In this document: positions 8,065-13,901 of the stretch, piece after piece | Layout: each line of letters starts with the position of its first letter | Position numbering within the stretch: the stretch's first letter is position 1 | Source of the DNA: VAXT01 sp964591295 | Lineage (GTDB): Bacteria > Actinomycetota > Thermoleophilia > Gaiellales > Gaiellaceae | Direction: 5' to 3' | DNA: 22,983 nt | NCBI GenBank assembly: GCA_964591295.1 | Contig: CAZQAG010000035.1 | Location: 1-22,983 of the forward strand | Notes under the pieces: generated by a model | What the model was told of the DNA's origin: nothing | Databases searched by the model: none | The model's input: the letters and a program-made list of their open reading frames with translations, nothing else | Translations under genes and position numbers: made by a program

Positions 8065-8499
8065 TTAGCCGCGTTCCACAGCTGAGACGGCGACGGCGAG
8101 CCCGACTTCACGGGCCGCGCGCGCAAGATCTGCGTCCCAGGTTGCAACGACGACCTGGCGGTCGCCGAGCGACAGGGCGGAAGCGAGGTGAACCGCGTCG
8201 TAAGCCCGCAACCCATACTCCTCCGCGATCTGGCCTGCCGCGCGAATGACGGAAGCCGTGGGCTCGACCAAGCGGAGTTGCTCCATCAACAGCTCCAACT
8301 TTGCTTTCGCGTGCCCGAGTCGCGCGGTGCGCAGGCGCCGAGTGGCAACACCGCGCGCAAGAGCCGACCGTGCCTCGACGTAGGTCAAACGCGAGCTCGA
8401 GGCTGTGGTGGCGGACTGCCAGAGAGTGACCGCCTGAGCTGAGCCTGACTCCCGCATGAGGAGCTTGATGAGCGCAGACGTATCGACGTAGAGATTCAG
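8065..8499 (-). CDS. vapC: PIN-domain toxin, VapC-like ribonuclease
   Basis: The protein has 144 residues and begins (M)NLYVDTSALIK. The four acidic PIN residues are D6 (VDTSAL), E42 (YVEARSA), D101 (YDAVHLA) and D122 (TWDADL), so the Mg-dependent RNase site looks intact. VapC toxins cleave tRNA or rRNA when freed from their antitoxin. No ATG, GTG or TTG lies in frame between the conserved N-terminus and position 8724, deep inside the antitoxin gene. The only sensible start is CTG 8499, overlapping the antitoxin stop as CTGA, with GGAAG (8512-8508) 8 bases before it. The frame and overlap point to translation coupled to the antitoxin. Confidence 0.85.
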   Translation of the reverse strand: MNLYVDTSALIKLLMRESGSAQAVTLWQSATTASSSRLTYVEARSALARGVATRRLRTARLGHAKAKLELLMEQLRLVEPTASVIRAAGQIAEEYGLRAYDAVHLASALSLGDRQVVVATWDADLARAAREVGLAVAVSAVERG

Positions 8500-8771
8500 T
8501 AGCCGCGCTTCCGGTCTTCGATCAGAAGGTCGGAGACACTCCCTTCGGCCGAAACGAGGTCGCTGAGGCGAATCGGACGCTTCGGGCGCTTCGGCGGCGT
8601 CACAAGCCCTTGTTCCACGAGACGGTCGAGCGTCGTCTGGCCGTCCACGTTCGTGATCCGAGCGATCGACTTGCCTCGCCGCATGACCACGATCTCGTCC
8701 CCGGCAGCCGCCTGGCCCAGCCAATAGCTCAAGCGGCCACGCAGCTCTCGAACGCCGATTCGCACGCTCAT
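8496..8771 (-). CDS. vapB: Phd/YefM-type antitoxin, VapB partner of the PIN toxin
   Basis: This 91-residue protein starts MSVRIGVRELRGRLSYWL and has the Phd/YefM pattern IGVRELR...LS...AAAGDEIVVMRRGKSIARI, an N-terminal DNA-binding fold that dimerises on the operator. The variable C-terminal half (about 55-91) would wrap the toxin. It lies immediately upstream of the PIN toxin and overlaps it by 4 bases. ATG 8771 is chosen because upstream frame is non-coding and a -10-like TACGCT ends 6 bases before it. Family autoregulation by the antitoxin-toxin complex is expected. Confidence 0.88.
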   Translation of the reverse strand: MSVRIGVRELRGRLSYWLGQAAAGDEIVVMRRGKSIARITNVDGQTTLDRLVEQGLVTPPKRPKRPIRLSDLVSAEGSVSDLLIEDRKRGY

Positions 8772-8807
8772 GATGCTAGCGTACACGGCATTCGATCGAA
8801 AGTGTCC
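8772..8807 (-). promoter_or_regulatory. Candidate leaderless promoter of vapBC
   Basis: On the minus strand TACGCT ends exactly 6 bases before the ATG at 8771. TGGACA lies 19 bases upstream of it, close to the -35 consensus though the spacer is long. There is no Shine-Dalgarno sequence, so transcription would begin at or next to the ATG. Confidence 0.45.
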
Positions 8808-8815
8808 ACAAAGGA

Positions 8816-8851
8816 CTAGCTCCAATGGATGCACTAGCTCCGATGGATGCG
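8816..8851. repeat. 18-bp tandem duplication covering the stop of the MBL-fold gene
   Basis: CTAGCTCCAATGGATGCA (8816-8833) is followed directly by CTAGCTCCGATGGATGCG (8834-8851), 16 of 18 bases alike. The second copy encodes the last five residues and stop of the minus-strand gene; the first repeats that same end including a second TAG in frame. Confidence 0.85.
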
Positions 8852-9475
8852 TGAGCCGCCGACGATCGCCTCGCGTCCGTCCGTGAACCGCAAGAGTGCC
8901 TTGCCCTTGCCGTCGTAGTCGGGCGACCAGACCAGGATCACGGCCTCCTCGCCGTTGAAGCGGCACGGCTCGTCGCCCTCGGGGTCGACCCCCCGCCAGT
9001 ACCGGACATAGGGGTTCTCCTCCCACTCCCGCCCGATCGTCGTCTCGTCGGTGTGACCCGGGAGCACGCGAGTCTCGGGCGCGAGCTTCATCAGCACATC
9101 CATCACGGAACGACGGATCGCCGGGACGTCACGGCCCCCGCCGACATTCCCTTTGAAGAGGATGTCGCCCGAGAAGCAGAGCTCGTCGTTGATGACGAAC
9201 GCAAGGTGGTCCTCCGAATGGCCCGGGGTCGGGAGCGCCTCGACGCTGAGACCACCTACCTCGAGCCGGCCTGTGACGACCTCGACGCCGAGCTCGCCTT
9301 CGTGCGCGACGTGATCATGGTCCGCGTGAGTCCGCAACACGTGACGCGGCTCGACGCTCCACGCGCGAGCGGTCTCGAGCAACGGCTCCATGGGCGCGCC
9401 CGAGTCGACGAACACGGCCGTCCCGCCCTCCTCGTCGGCGACGAGGTAGGCGTTCGAGAGCCAGCCCGGATCCAT
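8834..9475 (-). CDS. Metallo-beta-lactamase-fold hydrolase (glyoxalase II-like)
   Basis: The 213-residue protein has the metallo-beta-lactamase order of motifs: THADHDHV (H50, D52, D54, H55), TPGHSEDH (H86), CFSGDILF (D104) and LPGHTDET (H141). The usual second histidine of HxHxDH is aspartate (D52), giving HxDxDH, as in some other branches of this superfamily. Family members hydrolyse thioesters, lactones or related bonds; the substrate here is not evident. The C-terminal 60 residues are an extra beta-rich segment. ATG 9475 is chosen; TTG 9493 or 9490 are possible and would fit a leaderless mRNA. It is divergent from pspA. Confidence 0.82.
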   Translation of the reverse strand: MDPGWLSNAYLVADEEGGTAVFVDSGAPMEPLLETARAWSVEPRHVLRTHADHDHVAHEGELGVEVVTGRLEVGGLSVEALPTPGHSEDHLAFVINDELCFSGDILFKGNVGGGRDVPAIRRSVMDVLMKLAPETRVLPGHTDETTIGREWEENPYVRYWRGVDPEGDEPCRFNGEEAVILVWSPDYDGKGKALLRFTDGREAIVGGSRIHRS

Positions 9476-9501
9476 GCTTCGCTCGACCAACAAGGCAGCG
9501 A

Positions 9502-9531
9502 TAGGCTACTTCGGGGAAACCGACGAGGAGG
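9502..9531 (+). promoter_or_regulatory. Candidate pspA promoter element and strong ribosome binding site
   Basis: TAGGCT at 9502-9507 is a possible -10 element for pspA. GAGGAGG at 9525-9531 is a strong ribosome binding site 5 bases before GTG 9537 and decides that start over ATG 9549. On the other strand the same bases read TAGCCT (9508-9503), a possible -10 for the MBL-fold gene, so the two promoters may overlap face to face. Confidence 0.45.
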
Positions 9532-9536
9532 ACACC

Positions 9537-10265
9537 GTGGCAGGGCTCATGGAACGCACCCTTTCGATCATCAAGGCGAAGTGGAACAAGCTACTGAACA
9601 AGGCTGAGAACCCGAACGAGACGCTCGACTACTCCTACGAGAAGCAGCTCGAGCTGCTTCAGAACGTGAAGCGCGGGGTCGCCGACGTCGTTACCGCGAA
9701 GAAGCGGCTCGAGCTCCAGGCGGGCAAGCTCGAGACGAGCGTTCCGAAGCTCGAGGCGCAGGCGCGCGAGGCGCTCGGCCAGGGACGCGAGGACCTCGCT
9801 CGCATGGCGCTCGAGCGGAAGACCGCGGCCCAGACCCAGCTTCAGGATCTCGACCGCCAGGTCGGCGAGCTCAACCAGCAGCAAGAGAAGCTCGTGGCGA
9901 ACGAGAAGACGCTCGCCGCGAAGATCGAGTCGTTCCGAAGCCAGAAGGAGGTCATGAAGGCCCAGTACTCGGCTGCCGAGGCCTCGGTTCGCATCGGCGA
10001 GGCGTCGACGGGCATCGGCGACCAGATGGCCGACACCGGCGCTGCGATCGAGCGGGCGCGGAACAAGACCGAGGAGATGCAGGCTCGCGCCTCGGCGATG
10101 GACGAGCTGATCGAGTCGGGCACGCTCGAGGACTTCACGTCCGGAGACCAGACCCGGCTCGACCGCGAGCTCGCCCAATTGACGTCCAAGTCCAAGGTCG
10201 ACGACGAGCTCGAGAAGATGAAGGCCGAGATCGGCACGGGCGCCAAGAAGGAGATCCCGCAGTAG
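9537..10265 (+). CDS. pspA: PspA/IM30 family envelope-stress protein
   Basis: This 242-residue protein begins MAGLMERTLSIIKAKWNKLL, an amphipathic N-terminal helix like that by which PspA/IM30/Vipp1 proteins bind membranes. NPNETLDYSYEKQLELLQNV follows, the standard PspA helix 1-2 region. Residues about 40-165 are a long charged coiled coil. Family proteins assemble into ESCRT-III-like polymers that protect a damaged cytoplasmic membrane. GTG 9537 has a strong GAGGAGG site. PspAB and HtpX, known actinobacterial partners of PspA, are encoded 2-4 kb downstream on the opposite strand; I find no PspAA. Confidence 0.92.
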   Translation: MAGLMERTLSIIKAKWNKLLNKAENPNETLDYSYEKQLELLQNVKRGVADVVTAKKRLELQAGKLETSVPKLEAQAREALGQGREDLARMALERKTAAQTQLQDLDRQVGELNQQQEKLVANEKTLAAKIESFRSQKEVMKAQYSAAEASVRIGEASTGIGDQMADTGAAIERARNKTEEMQARASAMDELIESGTLEDFTSGDQTRLDRELAQLTSKSKVDDELEKMKAEIGTGAKKEIPQ

Positions 10266-10318
10266 GGCACATCGGTCACTGGGACGACGTCGAGCCGGCT
10301 CGGCGCGAGAAGGGCGAG

Positions 10319-11179
10319 ATGGCGGCGGGCTGGCAACGGCTCGGCGACGCGGTCGGATGCGTCGGCATCGGCGTCAGTCGCGTCCGGATCGACCCGGGCC
10401 GGCTGTCGACCCCACCCCACTCGCACGGCGCCTCCGAGGAGATCGTGTTCGTCCTCGGCGGCTCAGGCTTCTCCTGGCAGGACGAGCAGGTCTACGAGAT
10501 TCGCCCGGGCGACTGCGTCGTCCATCTCGCCGACCACGAGGAGCACACGCTCCGCGGAGGGCCTGACGGGCTCGAGGTGTTGATCTACGGCACGCGGCAT
10601 CCGACCGAGCTCGGTTGGCTGCCGCGCTCGAAGGCGATTCGACTGGGTTACCCCTGGGTCGAGGGCCGCACCGACGACCCGTGGGACGTCGAGGCGCAGG
10701 CCGAGCCGCTCGTCTTCGGCGAGCCTTCTCCGCGGCCAAAGAACATCGTCAACGTCGACGAGGCCGAGGCCGAGGAATGGGAAAAAGGCGACTGCGGCTG
10801 CGTCGAGCGGGCACTCGGGCAAGCCGCCGGCGCCGTCCGGACCGGAATGCGGCATGAGGTCATCCCCGAGCGGAAGCTCAACTGCCCGCCGCATTGCCAC
10901 GGCTTGGAGGAGGAGTTCTTCGTCGTCCTCGAGGGCGAGGGCACGTGCCTGCTCGGGGACGAGGAGTTCCCGGTTCGGCGAGGCTCGATCGTCGGTCGCC
11001 CTCCCAACACAGGTGTGGCGCACGCTTTCCGCGGCCCCATGACGCTCCTCACGTACGGGAAGAACGAGCTCAACGAGATCTGTTACTACCCGCGGTCGAA
11101 CAAGATCGGCTTCTTCGGCGTCGGCGTCATCGGCCGGATCGAGAAGCTCGACTACTGGGACGGCGAGCCTCCCGGATAG
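10319..11179 (+). CDS. Bicupin protein of unknown function
   Basis: Two cupin barrels are visible in 286 residues. The first has PPHSHGASEE (H34, H36, E40/E41) and a later H76 (DHEEHTL). The second has PPHCHGLEEE (H192, H194, E198) and H235 (GVAHAF). Both metal sites therefore look complete. Bicupins include oxalate decarboxylase, gentisate dioxygenase and sugar-binding proteins; no substrate can be assigned. The segment PRPKNIVNVDEAEAEEW links the domains. ATG 10319 has AGAAGG 5 bases upstream, but the preceding in-frame bases also encode a protein-like sequence (GHIGHWDDVEPARREKGE) with no NTG start, so the true N-terminus may be longer. It follows pspA by 53 bases on the same strand. Confidence 0.83.
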   Translation: MAAGWQRLGDAVGCVGIGVSRVRIDPGRLSTPPHSHGASEEIVFVLGGSGFSWQDEQVYEIRPGDCVVHLADHEEHTLRGGPDGLEVLIYGTRHPTELGWLPRSKAIRLGYPWVEGRTDDPWDVEAQAEPLVFGEPSPRPKNIVNVDEAEAEEWEKGDCGCVERALGQAAGAVRTGMRHEVIPERKLNCPPHCHGLEEEFFVVLEGEGTCLLGDEEFPVRRGSIVGRPPNTGVAHAFRGPMTLLTYGKNELNEICYYPRSNKIGFFGVGVIGRIEKLDYWDGEPPG

Positions 11180-11187
11180 CTTTCGGG

Positions 11188-11200
11188 TACGATTCGGACT
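11188..11200 (+). promoter_or_regulatory. Candidate leaderless promoter of the xre-res module
   Basis: TACGAT (11188-11193) ends 7 bases before GTG 11201 and no ribosome binding site is present. A convincing -35 element was not seen. Position fits an mRNA that begins at the start codon. Confidence 0.4.
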
Positions 11201-11827
11201 GTGTCTATGGTCCATGTCGCATCCGTAGGTCCTCCCTTCACTCGAGCGCCAGGCGCCTCTGAGATCGCGCGGATACTCCTAGCCCGGGCCGAGATGATGG
11301 GGTTGCTGCCGGATCGGATCGAGGGCGCAACGCGGCTCGACTCCGACCTGCTCGAGGACCTGGCAGGCGCCTTGCGGTCGGCTGGAGTTGCCGCCGCCCA
11401 GGCCGATCGGCTCGAGGACGCGCGTGGCAAGGCCCTCGCCCAGGCCCTTCGGGAGACTCTGGCTGCGATCGAGGCCTCGCCGAACCCGGCGGGTGAATGG
11501 GCTCCGGTCCGTGAGGTGCTTGGAGACGACGATCTCCTCTCGGTCCTCGTCGGCGGCATCTCGCCCTCCTCGCTGCGCCGGTATGCCAGCAGCGAGCGCG
11601 CGACCCCCGACGAAGTGGCCTGGCGCCTCCACTTGATTGCTCGAATCATCTCGTCGCTCCGCGGCTCATACAACGACTACGGAATCCGCCGCTGGTTCCA
11701 GCGACCGAGGTCGATGCTCGGCGGCAAGACTCCAGGGCGGCGCCTCGTCGAGGCAAAGAATGAGGATGAGGCGGGGGAGGTCGTGCTACTCGCCGACGCG
11801 CTCTTTGGAGCGGGATTCGCAACGTGA
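11201..11827 (+). CDS. Xre/MbcA/ParS-type antitoxin of a RES toxin
   Basis: The 208-residue protein has a helical N-terminal region (about 20-100) and, at about 105-205, a segment with ISPSSLRRYASSERATPDEVAWRL, an Xre-like helix-turn-helix pattern, then GIRRWFQRPRSMLGGKTPGRRL and a short helical end. W-F-x-x-P-x-x-x-L-G-G-x-x-P is the hallmark of the DUF2384 toxin-binding domain in antitoxins of RES and MbcT toxins. The downstream RES gene overlaps it by 4 bases (GTGA), the usual antitoxin-first order. GTG 11201 or ATG 11207 could be the start. By family it should neutralise the toxin and repress the operon. Confidence 0.84.
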   Translation: MSMVHVASVGPPFTRAPGASEIARILLARAEMMGLLPDRIEGATRLDSDLLEDLAGALRSAGVAAAQADRLEDARGKALAQALRETLAAIEASPNPAGEWAPVREVLGDDDLLSVLVGGISPSSLRRYASSERATPDEVAWRLHLIARIISSLRGSYNDYGIRRWFQRPRSMLGGKTPGRRLVEAKNEDEAGEVVLLADALFGAGFAT

Positions 11828-12357
11828 TCTGGTTCCGGCACGCGCCACGAGACATGCCGTTCCTGTGGGAGGAAGCCGAGCAGCCGCCGGCCCGCTGGCA
11901 CGGGGAGGGCGAAGGACCCGTTCAGTATCTAAGCGATACCCCCGACGGAGCCTGGGCGGAGTTCGTTCGCCATGAGGAGATCACCGACGAAGGCGATTTG
12001 GCCGGCATCGACCGCGCTCTGTGGGCGGTCGAGGTGACGGATGAAGCTGAGCGTGTGGCTCGGCCACGGCTCTTCAGGCAGACGCTGCGCGGCGGTCCGG
12101 AGAGCTACGAGCAATGCCGCGGAGAAGCCAGACGGCTGCTAGTGAGAGGCGCGACAGCGATCGAGGCTCCTGCCGCCGCCCTTGTGACAGGTGCGGCGCG
12201 CGGACAGCTCGTCCGCGGCGACGATCTCATTGAAGCTCCAGCCCGCGACGGCCGGACGCTCGCACTCTTCGGGATCCGGCCCGAGCTGCGCGGCTGGCTG
12301 TCCGCCGACGGAGCACGCCCACAGGGCCGTCTCCTCGCGCTCGTGAACCATTTTTGA
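11824..12357 (+). CDS. RES-domain toxin (NAD-degrading family)
   Basis: This 177-residue protein shows the RES pattern near its N-terminus: WFRHA, PARWHGEG (R24), QYLSDTPDGAWAE (Y35, S37, E46). These arginine, tyrosine and glutamate residues are the conserved active-site set of RES toxins such as Res and MbcT, which degrade NAD+. It lies directly after its Xre-type antitoxin with a GTGA overlap, indicating coupled translation. Length fits the family (about 150-200). An intact pair is likely. A hairpin at 12369-12384 closes the operon. Confidence 0.85.
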   Translation: MIWFRHAPRDMPFLWEEAEQPPARWHGEGEGPVQYLSDTPDGAWAEFVRHEEITDEGDLAGIDRALWAVEVTDEAERVARPRLFRQTLRGGPESYEQCRGEARRLLVRGATAIEAPAAALVTGAARGQLVRGDDLIEAPARDGRTLALFGIRPELRGWLSADGARPQGRLLALVNHF

Positions 12358-12368
12358 GCACACCGAAC

Positions 12369-12384
12369 CCAGGCTGAAGCCTGG
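12369..12384. terminator. Hairpin between convergent RES toxin and pspAB genes
   Basis: CCAGGC (12369-12374), TGAA loop, GCCTGG (12379-12384): a perfect 6-bp stem with a tetraloop in the 36-base gap between two convergent stop codons. There is no T-run, so it may work as a bidirectional weak terminator or an mRNA 3' end stabiliser. Confidence 0.55.
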
Positions 12385-12393
12385 CACGGAGAG

Positions 12394-12963
12394 TCAAATG
12401 GGCGCGTCGAAGAGAGCCAGCCAGCGCGTGAGGTCCTGCTCGACCGGTAGCTCCTTCTCCAGCTTCGCCTTCAGCTCGAGCTCCTCGGCGTTGTCGCGCT
12501 CCTTGCCCTCGCCGGTCGGGATGAACGGCCAGAACGCGCCACGCTTGAAGCCGTAGACCCAGTAGACGGGCTGCTTGCCGCCCTTGAACGTGAAGACGGC
12601 GGCCAGGAGCTGCTCGCCGAAACCGCGGGCGACGAGCTCCGACGCGACGAGGTGCACCGTCGCGACGAGCTCCTCGAAGTCGTTGTCGCGGATGATCAGC
12701 CACTCGAAGCCGAACTCGTCGCCGCGCCGCTCGATCTTCGAATGCGACTCCAGAGCCGCAACCTCCAGCAGCTCCTGGAGGTCGTTCTCGGCACGGACGA
12801 ACTCGGCCGCGGAAAGCGGCTTGAAGATGACGGCCGCGTCCCCGGTGTGCTTCAGCCCGAGCTCGGTCTCGAGCGTGATCCGCGCCGTCGAGATCGCGAA
12901 GAGCTTCTCCTGGATCGCCTTGGGGAGCTTCTTGCGCCCGAAGAGGACGTTCGCCAGCCCCAA
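12394..12963 (-). CDS. pspAB: PspA-associated protein PspAB
   Basis: This 189-residue soluble protein begins MGLANVLFGRKKLPKA and has AALESHSKIERRGDEFGFEWLIIRDNDFEELVATVH, then FTFKGGKQPVYWVYGFKRGAFWPFIPTG. I recognise it as the actinobacterial PspAB family, encoded beside htpX and pspA; the molecular role is poorly known. TTG 12963 follows the htpX TAA with no gap, so translation is probably coupled to htpX. A charged helix (about 155-175) precedes the C-terminus. The start lacks a good ribosome binding site. Confidence 0.82.
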   Translation of the reverse strand: MGLANVLFGRKKLPKAIQEKLFAISTARITLETELGLKHTGDAAVIFKPLSAAEFVRAENDLQELLEVAALESHSKIERRGDEFGFEWLIIRDNDFEELVATVHLVASELVARGFGEQLLAAVFTFKGGKQPVYWVYGFKRGAFWPFIPTGEGKERDNAEELELKAKLEKELPVEQDLTRWLALFDAPI

Positions 12964-13884
12964 TTACAGATCGACCGGGACCGGGCGACCCATCTCGCGC
13001 GAGATCTCGGCGAGCCGGGCGAGCCGCTTCTCGAGCGGCGGGTGAGTCATGAAGAGCTCGGCCGCCCCGCGCTTGACGCTCGTCGGGATGATGAAGAACG
13101 CGTTCATGCCGGCAACCTCGCGCAGGTCCTGCTGTGGGATCTGCGCGATCCGGCTCGCGATCTTCTGGAGCGCGCTCATCAGGTTCTCGGGCGCGCCGGT
13201 AATGAGCGCAGCGCCGCGGTCGGCCGCGTACTCGCGGTAGCGCGAGATCATCATGATCAGGACGTAGCTGATCACGTAGGTGAGCAGAGAGACCACGAAC
13301 ATGATCAGCCAGACGGGCGCGCCGGAGTTCCGGTCGCGGTCGCCGCCGCTGAACATCCCGCCCCACAGGCCGAAGCGCGCGAGCATCGCGGCCACCATGG
13401 AGAAGAAGCTCGCGATCGTCATCACGGCAACGTCGCGGTTCGCGATGTGCGTCAGCTCATGGGCGAGCACGCTCTCGATCTCCGGCTGCTCGAGCCGGTC
13501 CCACAGGCCCTGCGTGACCGCGACGACCGAGTGCTTCTTGTTCCGACCGGTCGCAAACGCGTTCGGCACCGCAGTGGGAATCACTGCGACGCGCGGCTTC
13601 GGAAGGTCGGCCATCGCCGCGAGCCGCTCGATCATCGCGTGCAGCTCGGGAGCCTGATCGGGCGTCACGACCTTGGCGCCCGACGCCATCAGAGCGATCT
13701 TGGCCGAGGTGAAGTACTGGACGAATGCGAGCACGCCCATGATCAAGATGACGGCGTAGAACCCGACGTTGATCACGTTGACCAGGACTACGAAGAAGAG
13801 GACGTAGATCAGGCCTAGCGAGAACATGGTCAGCATCAGCCTGGCCGAGAGGCCGAAGTCGCGCCCGTAAGCACTGCGTTTCAT
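12964..13884 (-). CDS. htpX: HtpX-type membrane zinc metalloprotease (M48)
   Basis: The 306-residue protein begins MKRSAYGRDFGLSARL. Two membrane segments lie at about 16-36 and 41-59, and two more at about 154-173 and 190-212. The zinc motif HELTH gives H142, E143 and H146; SRYREYAAD supplies the third ligand E219. PNAFATG (about 107-113) is also typical. HtpX degrades misfolded membrane proteins in the cytoplasmic membrane. ATG 13884 is preferred, with AAGGAG 11 bases upstream; GTG 13896 overlaps that site. It forms a two-gene unit with pspAB and starts 17 bases from the divergent membrane protein gene. Confidence 0.93.
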   Translation of the reverse strand: MKRSAYGRDFGLSARLMLTMFSLGLIYVLFFVVLVNVINVGFYAVILIMGVLAFVQYFTSAKIALMASGAKVVTPDQAPELHAMIERLAAMADLPKPRVAVIPTAVPNAFATGRNKKHSVVAVTQGLWDRLEQPEIESVLAHELTHIANRDVAVMTIASFFSMVAAMLARFGLWGGMFSGGDRDRNSGAPVWLIMFVVSLLTYVISYVLIMMISRYREYAADRGAALITGAPENLMSALQKIASRIAQIPQQDLREVAGMNAFFIIPTSVKRGAAELFMTHPPLEKRLARLAEISREMGRPVPVDL

Positions 13885-13901
13885 CGAAAATCGCACTCCT
13901 T

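Noticed and set aside
10266..11200. A pspAA gene next to pspA
   Set aside because: The only coding sequence here is the bicupin; nothing resembles the short PspAA protein.
12652..13818. 388-codon plus-strand frame antisense to htpX/pspAB
   Set aside because: It is rich in Arg, Asp and His without domain features; the opposite strand encodes recognised proteins.
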